DNA of 31,442 nt from a virus, in the IMG/VR virus record IMGVR_UViG_3300025010_000178, positions 1 through 31,442 of that record. The stretch is one strand, 5' to 3'. This document shows, one piece after another, positions 24,139 to 31,398 of this stretch (positions are counted from its first letter, which is position 1; every line of letters starts with the position of its first letter). A model generated the notes under the pieces. The model made no database searches and was not told where the DNA came from. It saw only the letters and a list, made by a program, of their open reading frames with translations. The position numbers were made by a program, and so were the translations under genes.

Positions 24139-24340
24139 GGTTCTTTAAAAATTGAATAGGTAGGGTAGGGATATCATCCGATAAGGGAAGTGTATACCAG
24201 AGGGGCAAATCTAGGAAATTACTAGATGGACTGGTTACACGCTAAATTGATAATTCTAATCGGGTATGCTTAGATGAAATTCGAGGATATCAGACAAAAT
24301 TGAGTTAAACCCTCTTGCGTCTCGAATATGCCCCAAACTA
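24139..24340 (+). ncRNA. Candidate structured RNA leader with two alternative folds
   Basis: The segment starts with GGTTCTTTAAAAATTGAAT (24139-24157), which resembles the boxA antitermination element of rRNA leaders. Next comes a hairpin with a 10-bp stem and one bulge, GTGTATACCAG (24190-24200) with CTGGTTACAC (24231-24240), closing on an inner stem ATCTAG/CTAGAT (24209-24227). A third stem pairs ATTCGAG (24279-24285) with CTCGAAT (24321-24327). TGCCCC (24329-24334) can pair either with GGGGCA in the first hairpin's inner loop (24202-24207), making a pseudoknot, or as ATGCCC with GGGTAT (24262-24267), extending the third stem. The two cannot coexist. This looks like a switch or antiterminator upstream of the operon. 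I know no RNA family that it matches. Confidence 0.5.
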
Positions 24341-24404
24341 TATCAAGAAAACGATTATCAAATCACTTTACAGGGATATCCAAAAAACCCTACAATTTTC
24401 AAAC

Positions 24405-24470
24405 CACAAAAGACAGAAAAGACCATTTAAGCGAAACGATCTGTTTAAATCGTCTTTTGTGTCTTTTGTG
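24405..24470 (+). other. 28-bp near-perfect hairpin before the membrane peptide gene
   Basis: Arms 24405-24432 and 24443-24470 pair at 26 of 28 positions (one as G-U) around the loop GAAACGATCT. The stem contains doubled AAAAGAC elements. With no T-run it is not a terminator. Stems this long are typical RNase III substrates. It lies 50 bases upstream of the 43-aa gene. Confidence 0.8.
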
Positions 24471-24520
24471 AATAAGACACATCCAACAAGCCCAACCCAA
24501 CCCAAAAAGAGGAGTCTACC

Positions 24521-24652
24521 ATGTTTTCACTTTCCCCCAAAGCGATTATTTTTCTGTCTTTTGTGGCAATTGTGCTATTGATCGTCTTTTGTCTAGTTTA
24601 TCCCGCTGTTCAAACATTGATCGAAACCGCTAAAATTTTCAATACCCTCTAA
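24521..24652 (+). CDS. 43-aa single-span membrane peptide
   Basis: Starts MFSLSPKAII and continues with an uninterrupted hydrophobic helix (about 9-29, including FLSFVAIVLLIVFCLV), then a polar tail. One membrane span with a short positive N-terminus. AGAGGAGTCTACC precedes the ATG, the same extended ribosome-binding motif used by the next two operon genes, which strongly supports it being translated. It could be a small toxin, holin-like or membrane anchor protein. No family is recognised. Confidence 0.65.
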   Translation: MFSLSPKAIIFLSFVAIVLLIVFCLVYPAVQTLIETAKIFNTL

Positions 24653-24706
24653 TTTTCAGACATAGGACATAGGAAAACAAACCATATAAGCTTATAGCCT
24701 CTTATT

Positions 24707-24738
24707 GAGAACAGCAATAAAAAAATATTGCTGTTCTC
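24707..24738 (+). other. 13-bp perfect hairpin before the ATPase-peptidase gene
   Basis: GAGAACAGCAATA (24707-24719) and TATTGCTGTTCTC (24726-24738) are exact complements with a loop of six A. It has no T-run. It sits between the membrane peptide gene and the ATPase gene, where the other hairpins of this operon also sit. Confidence 0.85.
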
Positions 24739-24741
24739 TAG

Positions 24742-24757
24742 AGAGTTTATAAACTCT
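24742..24757. promoter_or_regulatory. 16-bp perfect palindrome upstream of the ATPase-peptidase gene
   Basis: AGAGTTTATAAACTCT has no central loop, so as RNA it would not fold well; as DNA it is a good dimer-binding site. It begins four bases after the 13-bp hairpin and ends about 50 bases before the ATG. Role unknown. Confidence 0.5.
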
Positions 24758-24805
24758 AATCCAAACAAATTCAATTATCAGACAAGCAAAAAGAAGGAGT
24801 CTAAA

Positions 24806-26200
24806 ATGTCCACTACGCGCAAGACCAAAAAATCTAACATGGATGAAATACCTTATTCAATGATTTATTCTTATGCTGGCAACTGGGGATATAAGGAAAT
24901 GGCAAGGGAATTAGAAGCGAACGCGCGAGATACACATACCCCGGTTAAGGTGTACGTGAAAGATAACACGTTGATTATTGAGGATAGCGGAGAAGGGATT
25001 AAACCACATCATCTATTATTAGGTGAACACGAGAATCGAACGGGGGAAAGTATAGGGCAATTCGGAGAAGGATTAAAGCTTGCATTTATGCTATCCATTA
25101 AGCTTAACCTCCCTATGATAGTGTACTCTCATGACTATATTTATCACACGGAAAAAACCATTACAACGGGAAAAGACACTTTCAAGATTGTCTATACCTG
25201 GGGAAACCCTTCTATCAATGGTACGCGCGTAGAGGTCTCAAATTGGGAGTATCCTACATACTACGATGAATTGTTCTTAGATGAATCCACAATCATTTTT
25301 TCCACTCCAAAAGGTAGTATCATTGGAAAGTCTAGCATAGACGAAACATCAAAAATCTATGTTAAAGGTGTTTTTGTTAAAGAAACAAGCGAATTTGGAC
25401 TATCCTATAACTTGATTAAAGTATCAATGCAAAAAGGCAGAAGCACTCTAGAAAATTGGGAAATAAATAATCAAATTGGGGAAATAATAGCGCAATGTGA
25501 AGACTCTAAAATTTGGGAATTATTTTTTAAGGCTATTGAATCGGGAAAACAGGAAACAAACATTACAATTAGAGAGTGGTATATGTCCGATGCAAGCAAA
25601 AAGGCAATGAAATTAGGATTTGAAAAGGTTTTTGGAGTTAAAACAGTATTACAAACCAGTGTTGACAAATCCGTTGACGCTATTCATAGAGGTGTACACA
25701 GTGTTATTTCTGAGGACAAATTTGGTACTTACATTAGAGAAATTGTATCCTCAGAAATTGGGACGGATGAATCATACCTGAAAGAAGTTTATAAGGAAAA
25801 ATACCAGAAAACAACTACACATAAGATATCACCCGAACAAAAAGTAGTATTGGGATATTTGAGAAAAATTTGTAAAAAAGTAGGGTTTAATGCTCATGTA
25901 TCCTTGAAAATAGCGTCAAAAGATGCGCGGTATCCTGGTATTTTTCACCCCAGTACCGGGATAATTGACATTAGAGAAGATATGTTATGGGATTTACAAA
26001 AATCCATTGACGCATTAACGCACGAATTAGGGCATTGGTACGATCAAAAAATACATGGGGAAACAAACGATAATAGTGATAATCACGTTAACGCCATTAC
26101 TGCTATTAGTGCAATGATTATCACTGGATATGTTATCCATGACAGGAAAAAAGAAAAATTGGAGGAACAAATCAAAAATAGAAAAGACAATGACGATTAA
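24806..26200 (+). CDS. GHKL ATPase fused to an HELGH zinc metallopeptidase
   Basis: A 464-aa protein. The N-terminal GHKL (Hsp90/MutL/histidine kinase type) ATP-binding fold is complete: the N box ELEANARD (E35, N39, D42), the G1 box IEDSGEGI (D60) and the G2 box GQFGEGLK (84-91). After a middle domain (about 110-340), the C-terminal part has THELGHWYD with H406, E407 and H410, a gluzincin or zincin active site, and then a His/Asp-rich segment. ATP-driven opening could control the protease. The frame opens at 24728, but AGAAGGAGTCTAAA directly before the ATG at 24806 fixes the start. It lies between the membrane peptide and helicase genes in one operon. I know no named system with this set. 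Substrates are unknown. Confidence 0.82.
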   Translation: MSTTRKTKKSNMDEIPYSMIYSYAGNWGYKEMARELEANARDTHTPVKVYVKDNTLIIEDSGEGIKPHHLLLGEHENRTGESIGQFGEGLKLAFMLSIKLNLPMIVYSHDYIYHTEKTITTGKDTFKIVYTWGNPSINGTRVEVSNWEYPTYYDELFLDESTIIFSTPKGSIIGKSSIDETSKIYVKGVFVKETSEFGLSYNLIKVSMQKGRSTLENWEINNQIGEIIAQCEDSKIWELFFKAIESGKQETNITIREWYMSDASKKAMKLGFEKVFGVKTVLQTSVDKSVDAIHRGVHSVISEDKFGTYIREIVSSEIGTDESYLKEVYKEKYQKTTTHKISPEQKVVLGYLRKICKKVGFNAHVSLKIASKDARYPGIFHPSTGIIDIREDMLWDLQKSIDALTHELGHWYDQKIHGETNDNSDNHVNAITAISAMIITGYVIHDRKKEKLEEQIKNRKDNDD

Positions 26201-26229
26201 TTCTTATCTCTAAATTTTCCTCTTTTATG

Positions 26230-26279
26230 CGCTACAGGATATCTAACAGATAATTCATTTTATAAGATATCCTGTAGCG
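26230..26279 (+). other. Long hairpin between ATPase-peptidase and helicase genes
   Basis: CGCTACAGGATATCT (26230-26244) pairs perfectly with AGATATCCTGTAGCG (26265-26279). AT-rich flanks (from about 26212 and to about 26298) extend the pairing imperfectly. No T-run follows directly, so it may set message stability or partial termination before the helicase gene. Confidence 0.8.
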
Positions 26280-26350
26280 AAAAAAGGGAAAAATTTATAA
26301 AATTTTCTCGGAAAATAGCCCATTAACAGACAGAAAAGAAGGAGTCTAGC

Positions 26351-28024
26351 ATGAAAACCTTGCCAGTATGCCCATTATGCAAATCCCCTCTTGTCAAACG
26401 TTCCGGCAAATTTGGGGATTTTTTCGGCTGTTCTATGTTTTCGAAAACCCATTGTAAGGGAAGTTTATCACCTTACAAGTACAATGCTTTGCTTGAAACC
26501 TTAAACCCTGTTGAGAAAACAGAAAACCAGGAAAACCCTACCGACCCAACCCAACCAGAAAAAACGATAATTTTTTCAAAATATCAGACTGAGATTCTAA
26601 GAATCTTTACTGAAACTACCTATAACATGATTATCCGCGCGTGCGCTGGAAGTGGCAAGTCTTTTATGCTTGTACAATTGGCAAAAAGAATCCCGCACGA
26701 TAAGAAAATCATATTTATAGCCTTTGGAAAAGACTTAGTTAAAGACTTAACGCCAAAAATTCCCGAATATTGTACCCTTAAGACTTCACACGCTTTGGGC
26801 TTGTCTAATTTTTCTCGTTTCATGGGACATAAAAAATTTGTTGTCAACAACAATAAATTACACGATCTGCTTAAAGTATACATGAGCGAAAATCCCACTA
26901 TGGCGGAAGAAATTAAAGCGAACGAAAGTACAATTATTAAAATTGTGGATTTGATCAAAGAATATATGCTTGACACTAGCATGGAAAGTATAGCCTACAT
27001 ATCAGACAAGCATTCTCTAGTGTTAAATGGCAATACAAGCGTTATGATTAATTCTATCAACTGGCTATATACCACATCGCTTGCAAGTTTAAATCAAGTA
27101 GATTTTACCGATATGTTATACCTATGTGCTACAGGGATTGTACCATGCGAACAATTCGATTTTATCTTAGTGGATGAGGTGCAAGACTTTAACGCTTGTC
27201 AAATCGCATTAACGGAAAAATCCCTTAAGCCCGGCGGACGAATAATCGCTGTTGGCGATGAAAATCAATCGATTTTCGCTTTTCGTGCCGCGGATAGCGA
27301 GGCAATGACAAAAATAGAAAATCATTTTCAATGTGTCAATTTACCCCTTAGTATCTGCTATAGGTGTCCTCAAGTAGTTATAGACTTCATTAATTCTGAA
27401 TTTCCCGGAATTCCATTTGAGGGAAAACCCGATAATATTAAAGGAATTTGGGAAACGATAAACTTACAAAAATTTGAAGAAATTGTAAGGGATGGAAACC
27501 TCGTGTTATGTAGGAACAATGCGCCATTAGTAAAGTATGCTTATAAACTACTCTCACGGGGCATTAAGGTTACAATTAAAGGTAGGGAAATAGGTACAAA
27601 CCTAATAAACTTAATCGTCAAAATTGAGAAAAAATACAAAACAACAAACCTTAACGATTTTCTGTCCTCACTATCTGACTATCAAATCACTGAGGGGGAA
27701 AAATTAGAGGCATTGGGGCATACCCGCAAACTTGAAACCCTTAACGATCAAATAGAGGCAATAGGCGAATTCGCAGAAGGGGTTAACACTACCTCTGAAA
27801 TAATCAACAAAATTTTACAAATTTTCTCAGATGATAACCTCGAGGGAGTGATTTTTAGTACTGTACATAAGGCCAAAGGATTAGAGAATGAGACGGTTTT
27901 TATACTCCAACCCTCATTAATGCCCTCAAAGTCTGCTAAGACCGAAGAGGACCGAAGACAAGAACAAAATATAAGATATGTGGCTTATACCCGATCAAAA
28001 CACTATACTTATCTTGTACCATAA
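26351..28024 (+). CDS. SF1 (UvrD/Rep-like) helicase with N-terminal zinc finger
   Basis: A 557-aa protein. Residues 7-35 are a topoisomerase-type zinc finger (C7, C10, C27, C35, with FGDFFGCSMF). The helicase core follows: Walker A ACAGSGKS (97-104), DEVQD (275-279), GDENQSIFAFR (302-312), ICYRCP (335-340), FSTVHKAKGLE near 510 and RYVAYTRSK near 541. These are all the main UvrD/Rep motifs. At this length it has only small 1B/2B insertions, so it is compact compared with UvrD (about 700 aa). It would translocate on single-stranded DNA. AGAAGGAGTCTAGC precedes the ATG. It is last in the operon with the ATPase-peptidase, and a terminator follows. Replication, repair or a defence role are all possible. 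Confidence 0.9.
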   Translation: MKTLPVCPLCKSPLVKRSGKFGDFFGCSMFSKTHCKGSLSPYKYNALLETLNPVEKTENQENPTDPTQPEKTIIFSKYQTEILRIFTETTYNMIIRACAGSGKSFMLVQLAKRIPHDKKIIFIAFGKDLVKDLTPKIPEYCTLKTSHALGLSNFSRFMGHKKFVVNNNKLHDLLKVYMSENPTMAEEIKANESTIIKIVDLIKEYMLDTSMESIAYISDKHSLVLNGNTSVMINSINWLYTTSLASLNQVDFTDMLYLCATGIVPCEQFDFILVDEVQDFNACQIALTEKSLKPGGRIIAVGDENQSIFAFRAADSEAMTKIENHFQCVNLPLSICYRCPQVVIDFINSEFPGIPFEGKPDNIKGIWETINLQKFEEIVRDGNLVLCRNNAPLVKYAYKLLSRGIKVTIKGREIGTNLINLIVKIEKKYKTTNLNDFLSSLSDYQITEGEKLEALGHTRKLETLNDQIEAIGEFAEGVNTTSEIINKILQIFSDDNLEGVIFSTVHKAKGLENETVFILQPSLMPSKSAKTEEDRRQEQNIRYVAYTRSKHYTYLVP

Positions 28025-28095
28025 AGAGGTTATAAAATGAGAAAAAAGGCTAAAAAGAAATAGGACCAACAAACCTATAACAGAAAAATTGAATA

Positions 28096-28150
28096 AAATT
28101 AGCGGATTTTTCCCCAAAACAAGCCGGGAAAAATCCGCTAATTTTTTTAT
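28096..28150 (+). terminator. Strong intrinsic terminator after the helicase gene
   Basis: A perfect 19-bp stem (28096-28114 with 28126-28144) contains TAGCGGATTTTTCCC on its left arm and has an 11-base loop. It merges into TTTTTTT. This is the clearest terminator in the window and closes the ATPase-helicase operon. Confidence 0.93.
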
Positions 28151-28151
28151 T

Positions 28152-28830
28152 TAATTTGAAATCGGACAATTCTTATCTTTTATATATTTTATACCTAAAT
28201 TATCATATTCAAATAAGACTAAAAAGGTCTAATTCGGAAAAATACCTAAAATACCTAAAATATATAAAATATCTAAAACAGGATCGCGATTTTCTAGCTC
28301 TTTATTAGAACAAACATTTTACATATTCTTTAACATAATATCTTAAAGAATTCAAGCCCTCTGAACCTATCCAACATTTTTTAACATTGTTTAAATTTTG
28401 TGGGATATTTAACCCCCATATATAGCCAAAAAACCATATTATGTTAAAACCATATCCACATATAGGGGTCTCAAAATTATAAAATTTTGAAGTTTAATTT
28501 TAAGAATCTCACAGGATGCCCTACAATCGTTTAAAAAATGAAATAGGTATCAGGGTATCACTTTCCAAAAATCGTTGAACCTTGCCCGATTGCACTAACA
28601 AGTATTTTTTTTCACAATTAGATTTTATCCATCATTGCAACCCACAAAATACTATTATAATGAAGGAACGCCCCTTCTGAGAATCCGACCATTTCACAAA
28701 TATTATTGAAAAATCTACAAAAATTATAAAAAATATAGCATAAAATAATGCTTTTATTGTGCTTTATTGTGCTTCTTAGTTTATTTTATGTTGGTTCTGA
28801 GATATAAAAAAACACAAATTTTTATAAAAT
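28152..28830. other. AT-rich non-coding spacer
   Basis: No plausible gene on either strand. It has a tandem AATACCTAA-like repeat (28241-28259) and a loose inverted pair around 28410-28475 (CCCCATATATAG with CATATAGGGG). Nothing else is identifiable. It separates the terminated helicase operon from the next promoter. Confidence 0.6.
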
Positions 28831-28838
28831 ATTGCCTA

Positions 28839-28866
28839 TTGTGTTTTATAAAAAATAGGATATACT
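28839..28866 (+). promoter_or_regulatory. Sigma70-like promoter for the small-gene block
   Basis: TTGTGT (28839-28844) and TATACT (28861-28866) with a 16-base spacer, about 40 bases upstream of the first small gene. The -10 and the spacing match the better promoter at 30588-30615. The -35 is only fair. Confidence 0.55.
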
Positions 28867-28908
28867 CAATATAGGTTAATCTCTATATGAATAAAGATAG
28901 GAGAAATA

Positions 28909-29100
28909 ATGATCATGCAAGAAATTAAGGATATCGCTCTAAATGATATTTTTACCGCTAGAAAAATTGTACTTGACAATTCTAGTTGTGCAATTGAGGC
29001 AACACAAAATTTAGAAAAAATACTAAATATTTCCCGGTTTGACGCATGGGAAATTATTACAAATTTTGATAATTTTTTACATAATTTACCCGAACAATAA
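28909..29100 (+). CDS. Small hypothetical protein, first of the small-gene block
   Basis: A 63-aa acidic, helical protein (MIMQEIKDIALNDIF at the start). ATAGGAG lies five bases from the ATG at 28909; a second ATG two codons on is possible. It follows a sigma70-like promoter, so it is probably expressed early. No family is recognised. Confidence 0.65.
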   Translation: MIMQEIKDIALNDIFTARKIVLDNSSCAIEATQNLEKILNISRFDAWEIITNFDNFLHNLPEQ

Positions 29101-29137
29101 AATCAAAAATTTATAAGATTTTAGGGAACAAAAAATC

Positions 29138-29356
29138 ATGAAAACACCAAAAAAACCCACTAATTTTATCTCATTTGAAACCCTCCCTATATGCGAACAC
29201 TGTAAAAAATTTACCGCTTTTTTCTATACCTTAAGTGACTATTTGCAACCCGTTTATATTTGTTCTGATTGCGCGTATAACCAGGGATTAATTAATGGTC
29301 ATGGATTTTTTACCAGAAGCGGGGAATTATCTTTAAATCACTTGATTTTAAAATAA
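29138..29356 (+). CDS. Small zinc-ribbon protein
   Basis: A 72-aa protein with CEHCKKF near 18 and CSDCAYNQG near 46, two CxxC pairs about 24 residues apart, a zinc ribbon or treble clef. The ribosome binding site is weak (TTTTAGGG). It may bind nucleic acid or a host protein. No closer family can be named. Confidence 0.65.
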   Translation: MKTPKKPTNFISFETLPICEHCKKFTAFFYTLSDYLQPVYICSDCAYNQGLINGHGFFTRSGELSLNHLILK

Positions 29357-29378
29357 TTTAGAAAAGGCCAAAGAAATC

Positions 29379-29585
29379 ATGAAAAAATCCAACAAATCCC
29401 CCATTAAATACCCTTCCACAATCCGCACGATAGGGATTAACCCCTATACCAACTATCTCTATGTATTATGCTCAGATAATAATGTTTGGTATTGTGGACA
29501 ACTATGCCGCTCAAATTATGGAAATTATGATGATTTTATGCGAAATTTAGAAGAGTATAAAATCAAGTTAACAGATAACAAATAA
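29379..29585 (+). CDS. Small hypothetical protein
   Basis: A 68-aa protein with a basic start and a Tyr/Asn-rich beta-like core (NPYTNYLYVLCSDNNVWYCG), resembling the short KTSC-type or propeller-blade motifs but without a firm match. AAAAGGCC lies upstream of the ATG. It is packed 22 bases after the zinc-ribbon gene. Confidence 0.55.
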   Translation: MKKSNKSPIKYPSTIRTIGINPYTNYLYVLCSDNNVWYCGQLCRSNYGNYDDFMRNLEEYKIKLTDNK

Positions 29586-29627
29586 CATGATAGAACCATC
29601 ATTTTATTAGGATAAAAGGAGTCTGAT

Positions 29628-29768
29628 ATGTGGCAACTAAGAACCTTCAAAACAAAAGAATTAATGCAAAAATTTATTAATAAAAATAAGGGAAAAATCC
29701 AGTATCAAGAAGTATTTATTAATAACGGGTATGCTATAGAATATAAGAAATTAATCCGAATTTATTAG
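29628..29768 (+). CDS. 46-aa basic peptide
   Basis: Starts MWQLRTFKTKEL and contains KNKGKIQYQEVFINNGYAI, with net positive charge. It is too short for most gene callers, but AAAGGAGTCTGAT sits directly before the ATG, matching the extended ribosome-binding motif of this half of the window. That supports translation. The function is unknown. Confidence 0.55.
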   Translation: MWQLRTFKTKELMQKFINKNKGKIQYQEVFINNGYAIEYKKLIRIY

Positions 29769-29835
29769 GATACTAAATAAAACAATAATTTCATCAAAAA
29801 TTTTCAAAAATTAATCAAAAAAAGAGGAGTCTAAA

Positions 29836-30189
29836 ATGTCTAGTTATGCCTTTTGTCCCCCTATCGAGTATACTCTTAAAATTCAATATGCCCGCTTTTC
29901 TAGTGCTTGTGGGTATGGGTACACTGTAAACACCTATGCTATTAAATATGATCCTTATTTTGATGAAACGGATAAGATTTGTCTAAAATCAGTCCGATTA
30001 CATGCTACCTTTGAAGAATCTCCCACTATGTACCCCAAAAGTGATATTGTTATCAATCCTAAAACCCTTCACAAGCTTGCGGATTTTTGCGAAAAAATAG
30101 GCAATTTTTGGGGATGTGTTTTTGAAAAGAAATTAACAGATGCACAATACTATAAAATGATATCTCGCTTAAATGGAGGTGTAAAATGA
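29836..30189 (+). CDS. Hypothetical protein
   Basis: A 117-aa protein with an aromatic N-terminal half (beta strands likely) and a helical, charged C-terminal half (LHKLADFCEKIGNFWGCVFEKKL). AGAGGAGTCTAAA precedes the ATG. Its last codons overlap the next start as ATGA, so the two genes are translationally coupled. No family is recognised. Confidence 0.7.
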   Translation: MSSYAFCPPIEYTLKIQYARFSSACGYGYTVNTYAIKYDPYFDETDKICLKSVRLHATFEESPTMYPKSDIVINPKTLHKLADFCEKIGNFWGCVFEKKLTDAQYYKMISRLNGGVK

Positions 30190-30509
30190 GAGTCAAACAT
30201 ACCAAAAAAACAAAAGTGAAAATCAATAAAAATTTGCTAAAATATGAGGGACGAACGTATACCCCTTATATGGAGTCAATCACTGGTGGATATACTCTAG
30301 CACGAACGGGAAACCGCCACAATACCTATTATACGGCTGTTTTCAAGAATTCTAATATCGTATGTCCATCAATTGAAGGGGATTACATGCTAGAATATTA
30401 TGAGCATAATACTAGACTTTTGGCGGTATTATATCAGGATGGTATTAGATCATCACAAGCTTATAATCTTTCGTCGCAAGATAACAAGGATAGCAGTATT
30501 ATTATATGA
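30186..30509 (+). CDS. Hypothetical protein coupled to the preceding gene
   Basis: A 107-aa basic protein, rich in Thr and Tyr, with a Lys-rich start. Four bases overlap with the gene before, and AATGGAGG lies just upstream. A pair of coupled small genes suggests the products act together. The last ten residues are polar and Ser-rich. No family is recognised. Confidence 0.65.
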   Translation: MRVKHTKKTKVKINKNLLKYEGRTYTPYMESITGGYTLARTGNRHNTYYTAVFKNSNIVCPSIEGDYMLEYYEHNTRLLAVLYQDGIRSSQAYNLSSQDNKDSSIII

Positions 30510-30587
30510 AGAAACCCTACGCTCATTATTTAATAACAAGAACAAAAAATCGAATAAAATTAACGATTTATTGAGAGTAATTGCTAG

Positions 30588-30615
30588 TTGACAAATTCAA
30601 AAATCAGAGTATACT
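30588..30615 (+). promoter_or_regulatory. Strong sigma70 promoter
   Basis: A perfect TTGACA (30588-30593), a 16-base spacer and TATACT (30610-30615), 63 bases before the next ATG. This is the best host-type promoter in the window. It suggests that the final two genes are expressed by host polymerase early in infection. Confidence 0.8.
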
Positions 30616-30678
30616 AAATAGTGAAGAATAAACAATAAATTTTTATAATCAAATCGGACACATAACAGGAGTCATAAA

Positions 30679-31023
30679 ATGGACGCAAATAACAGCCCGA
30701 AACAAATTTTTGCAGTAATTGAATATTACGAAAGTAAATCAGATATCTATGGAAATCGTTATAACTTTGTTGTCTTTACCGAAACAATGACAGGTGTAAT
30801 TGCAAAGGGGCAAATCTCAGGAGGTGCGTCAAATATTTCTCGTGCTATGCTTGAATTATATGGCAATTGGGAAGATTTTAAAATTGTTGAAATTTCTCTT
30901 CCTATTCGAAAATTTAACGCCATGATTAAAGCCGGAAAATACCCTTATATCGGCTGTACTCCAGAAGAAATTAATAAAAATGTACTTGATCAATGGTATA
31001 AAGCCAAAAACGACATAAAATAA
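30679..31023 (+). CDS. Hypothetical early protein
   Basis: A 114-aa protein with an alternating N-terminal half (IFAVIEYYESKSD, YNFVVFTETMTGVIAKGQI) and a helical end. It has its own strong promoter and an AACAGGAGTCATAAA leader, a variant of the local ribosome-binding motif with one extra base. No family is recognised. The strong promoter argues for a role at the onset of infection. Confidence 0.7.
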   Translation: MDANNSPKQIFAVIEYYESKSDIYGNRYNFVVFTETMTGVIAKGQISGGASNISRAMLELYGNWEDFKIVEISLPIRKFNAMIKAGKYPYIGCTPEEINKNVLDQWYKAKNDIK

Positions 31024-31071
31024 ATAAACAATTTTCTATAAAATTTTAGAAAAAAATAAAGGAAAAATATC

Positions 31072-31398
31072 ATGACTACCACTCGAAAATCTCTAGATTT
31101 TCTTTCACCCGAACAGATCAAACCATTTAAGAAGATTAACAATCTACTTAACCAAAGCGTGTTAGCATGGGTAATGTATAATGACAGTAGGGAAAACGTT
31201 GAAGATACATCAAATATCTATGACGAAAAAGCAGAAAAAATCGCTCAGGCAGAAGCTAAGAAGCGTGGTTATACTGTAAAGTTTAGTTATCCCGGCTTGT
31301 ATCCTACATTTGAAATTACAAACGCTAATAATGGGAAAGAATATACCGAATATAATACAGAAGGATTTTTTAAGAGAATTAACGGATTTTGGGACTAA
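31072..31398 (+). CDS. Hypothetical early protein
   Basis: A 108-aa protein: a helical N-terminal half (SPEQIKPFKKINNLLNQSVLAW), a charged helix (KAEKIAQAEAKKRGY) and a beta-like end (YTVKFSYPGLYPTFEI). AAAGGAAAAA lies upstream of the ATG. It follows the previous gene by 48 bases and probably shares its promoter. No family is recognised. Confidence 0.7.
   Translation: MTTTRKSLDFLSPEQIKPFKKINNLLNQSVLAWVMYNDSRENVEDTSNIYDEKAEKIAQAEAKKRGYTVKFSYPGLYPTFEITNANNGKEYTEYNTEGFFKRINGFWD

Noticed and set aside
24315-24581. Open frame of 88 codons
   Set aside because: It overlaps the structured RNA and both arms of the 28-bp hairpin as well as the membrane peptide start, and lacks a ribosome binding site.
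28037-28063. Eight-residue open frame (MRKKAKKK) after the helicase
   Set aside because: It has AGAGG upstream but is too short to support as a gene. It may be the remnant of a basic protein or chance.
30400-30591. Open frame of 63 codons overlapping the 107-aa gene
   Set aside because: Most of it lies in another frame of the 107-aa gene, without its own ribosome binding site. It was also considered as a frameshifted tail of that gene, but the 107-aa frame ends normally.
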